From Serripes groenlandicus (lineage: Eukaryota; Mollusca; Bivalvia; Cardiida; Cardiidae), in the NCBI GenBank assembly GCA_031761405.1, contig JASEVX010000033.1, forward strand, positions 1,543,918-1,607,917: a stretch of DNA of 64,000 nucleotides. Direction: 5' to 3'. Both the position numbers and the translations under genes were made by a program. A model generated the notes under the pieces. It had not been told where the DNA came from. It ran no database searches and saw only the letters and a program-made list of their open reading frames with translations. Positions 56,901-59,900 of the stretch are shown here, piece after piece (the first letter of the stretch is position 1; the number at the start of each line of letters is the position of its first letter).

Positions 56901-59900
56901 TTGAAAGATGACAGAGGAATTTTTTCTAATGATCTTATGCTGTGTGTTATTGATTTATTTGGAGCAGATCATGCCTAGTGACAAAAGAAGAAATTGCACA
57001 AAACGTTACTCACTTTTATAGGTTATCCATTCAATTATAGAGAACTTCTATTTTTTGACAACATATGTTCAAAGTTGTCTGCTGCAGAATTGTTGTATGA
57101 GGGAAAGGGTTAAATCATATAAAATATAGAGGTTATTTATTTCATATTTTATTTATATTTTAAATGATGTTTAATTAAAATAAAGCTTAAAATGGTAAAC
57201 ATATATCTGGATTTATATATACCTTAATTCCCAAGTTTTTAGAATGTAATCTATTTGCAGACTGTTTGCAATCTAGTTGCAGACCGTTTGCAATCTATTT
57301 GCAGATGGTTTGCAATCTATTTGCAGACTGTTGCAATCTAGTTGCATAGTATTTGCAATCTAGTTGCAAAGTATTTGCAATCTAGTTGCATAGTATTTGC
57401 AATCTAGTTGCATAGTATTTGTAATCTAGTTGCAAAGTATTTGCAATCTAGTTGCATAGTATTTGTAATCTAGTTGCATAGTATTTGTAACCTATTTGCA
57501 GATTTTGCTGTTGAATTGGCTGCAAACATTCTGCAAAGGGTTTTTTTAATGCTTCATGTACCCTTTGCAATCTGTTTGCAGACTGTTTGCACAGATCGTT
57601 CCAAATCTACCCGTCTGCAGAATATATTCTGCAAATATTTGTAGAATATATTCTGCAAACACTTTCGCAAACAATTTGCAAAGGTTTGGAATATATTCCG
57701 CAAACACTCCCATTCGTAGGGGTGGAATGGTAGGAGATGGTTGTCATTTGTAGCTAAAAGTTCAATTTACCCCTTTTGTGATGACGCCTGGTTGCTATGA
57801 TTGTGTAACCAATCAAAACGGCTTAAACAAATTAAATAGAGGATCATTACAGTAAGATTCGTATTATTTTTCTTAAAATCAGACAAGCATTTGCATAAAA
57901 ATGGAATTTTCAAATTGTCATTTTGCCCCTTTTTTGATGCCGCTTGACTGCCATGTTTTTCGACCAATAAGTATGGCTTGAACAATTGTTATAGAGGGTC
58001 ACCCAATGAACATTTCTACCAAATTATATTTGAATCTGATAGGCAGATTTGGAGGAGAAGATTTTTAAAGTTTGGACCTTTTGCCCCCTTTCTGATGCCG
58101 CAGCAACCAAAGTTCTCAATGGAATTTAAATCTTTGAACAACTTTGAAAGAGGCCAACCAGAGGAACAGTCCTGTGATGTTTCACGGAAATTGTCCTTGG
58201 AGTTTGGGAGGAGATGATGTTTAAAGCTAAAAACAACAAGAGGGCCAAGATGACCCTAAATCGATCACCTGATTGATAGTAAATTAGTAGAAATATCTGG
58301 GAAAAAGATCAAGGAGTGCAATTAGAACTTCAAGGAGTGAACACTTCTCAAGAAACAGCTTATAAGTAAAGGTCATTTATATCTTGAAATCTAACAAGAA
58401 CTTCAATTAGAATTGAATTATTAAGTTTTTGTCATTTTGCACCTTTCTTGATCTGTTTTTAATACAAGAGGCCCAAGAGGGCCAGTATCGCTCCACGGCC
58501 ATAAGGCAAAAATAAAATCCTGCCCTGCCCCGTGGTGGCTATTTTTTTTACCAACCACCATGGCTTAAAGGAATCTTGTAGAGTGTCACCAAAGGAATGT
58601 TTCTGCAAAATTATTTGAAAATATGCCTGACACTTTCGGAGGAGAAGATTTTTTAAGTTTTCACTATGGTCATATAAGTCAAAATAGCCCCGCCCTCTGG
58701 CGGCCATGTTTTTCGACCAATCAACATGGCTTGAAGGAATCTGATAGAGGGTCACCCAATGAACATTTCTACAAAATTATTTGAAAATCGGCTGAACACT
58801 TTCGGAGAAGAAGATGTTTTAAGTTTCCACTATAGCTATATAACGCAAAAAAGCCCCGCCCCCTGGCGGCCATGTTTTTTGCCCAATCAACATTTCTTGA
58901 AGGAATCTAATTAAGGTTCACACAAGGAACATTTCTACAAAATTATTTGAAAATCGGCCTGACACTTTTGGAGGAGAAGATTTTTTAAGTTTGCTCTTTA
59001 GCCATATAGGCAAAATAGCCCCGCCCTGTGACGGCCATGTTTTTTTACCAATCAACATGGCTTGAAGGAATCTGATAGAGGGTCACCCACGGAACATTTC
59101 TACATAATTATTTGAAAATCTGCTGAACACTTTTTGAGAAGAAGATTATTTAAGTTTTCACTATAGCTATATAAGGCAAAAAAGCCCCGCCCCCTGGCGG
59201 CCATGTTTTTCGCCCAATCAAAATTTCTTGAAGGAATCTAATAAAGGGTCACCCAAGGAACATTTCTACAAAATTATTTGAAAATCGGCCTGACACTTTC
59301 GGAGAAGAAGATTTTTTAAGTTCTCACTATTTTTTTCTTTCGGTTGCCATGGAAACCAGAATTTTGAATGGATCAAAAAAATTTGAAGGAATTTAGTAGA
59401 GGACATTGAGAGGATGCTTCACATGAAGTTTCAACCAAATTGGCCAAGTGGTTAGGGAGAAGAAGTCGTTTAAAGGAAAAAGTTAACGCACGCACGCACG
59501 CACGCACGCACGCACGACAGACAATTCGCCATGACATAAGCTCGACTGGCTTTCAGCCAGTGGAGCTAAAAATCTCTTTTTGTCTTTAATAAATCATTTT
59601 GAGCTTAACAATTAAAATTCAACTATACCTGTAGGTAACGCCCTCGTACGTTTCCGTGCTTCCATCACTGTAGTTAACCAGTAACTGACTCCACCCAATT
59701 AATGGACCCTTAAATATAAGAACAATAAGACATTAAGCAGACTTAAATCTTTCCCACATGAAGACACATTTACCTATGACTTTGAACACATCTGGTCGGA
59801 AAAAATAAAACTTTCTCAGAGATTTTTTTCTATTGAATAGTTAAAATAATTGCGGCAATTTCTACTTTTATAACAATACTTTTAAAATTCATCTGCCGAT

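Larger units (their letters stand above)
54343..57722. mobile_element. 3.38 kb nested insertion with TTTGCA-rich sub-terminal arrays
   Basis: Ends CCCATAC... and ...GTAGGGG are short inverted repeats, with a possible TG target duplication. Arrays of 'tttgcaaata'-like motifs occupy 54345-54760 and 57240-57715; 'tttgcagaatatattc' occurs inverted at both sides. The centre carries MITE fragments and an unrecognised ORF. The class is not recognised. Confidence 0.7.
54041..58234 (+). repeat. Tandem-core element (24.1 kb family) split by a 3.4 kb insertion
   Basis: 54045-54342 and 57723-58232 join to give the uninterrupted order found at 24780-25130 and 24600-24760. The site reads 'ggtctattggaatggtagg' in the empty copy at about 24610. 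Confidence 0.75.
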
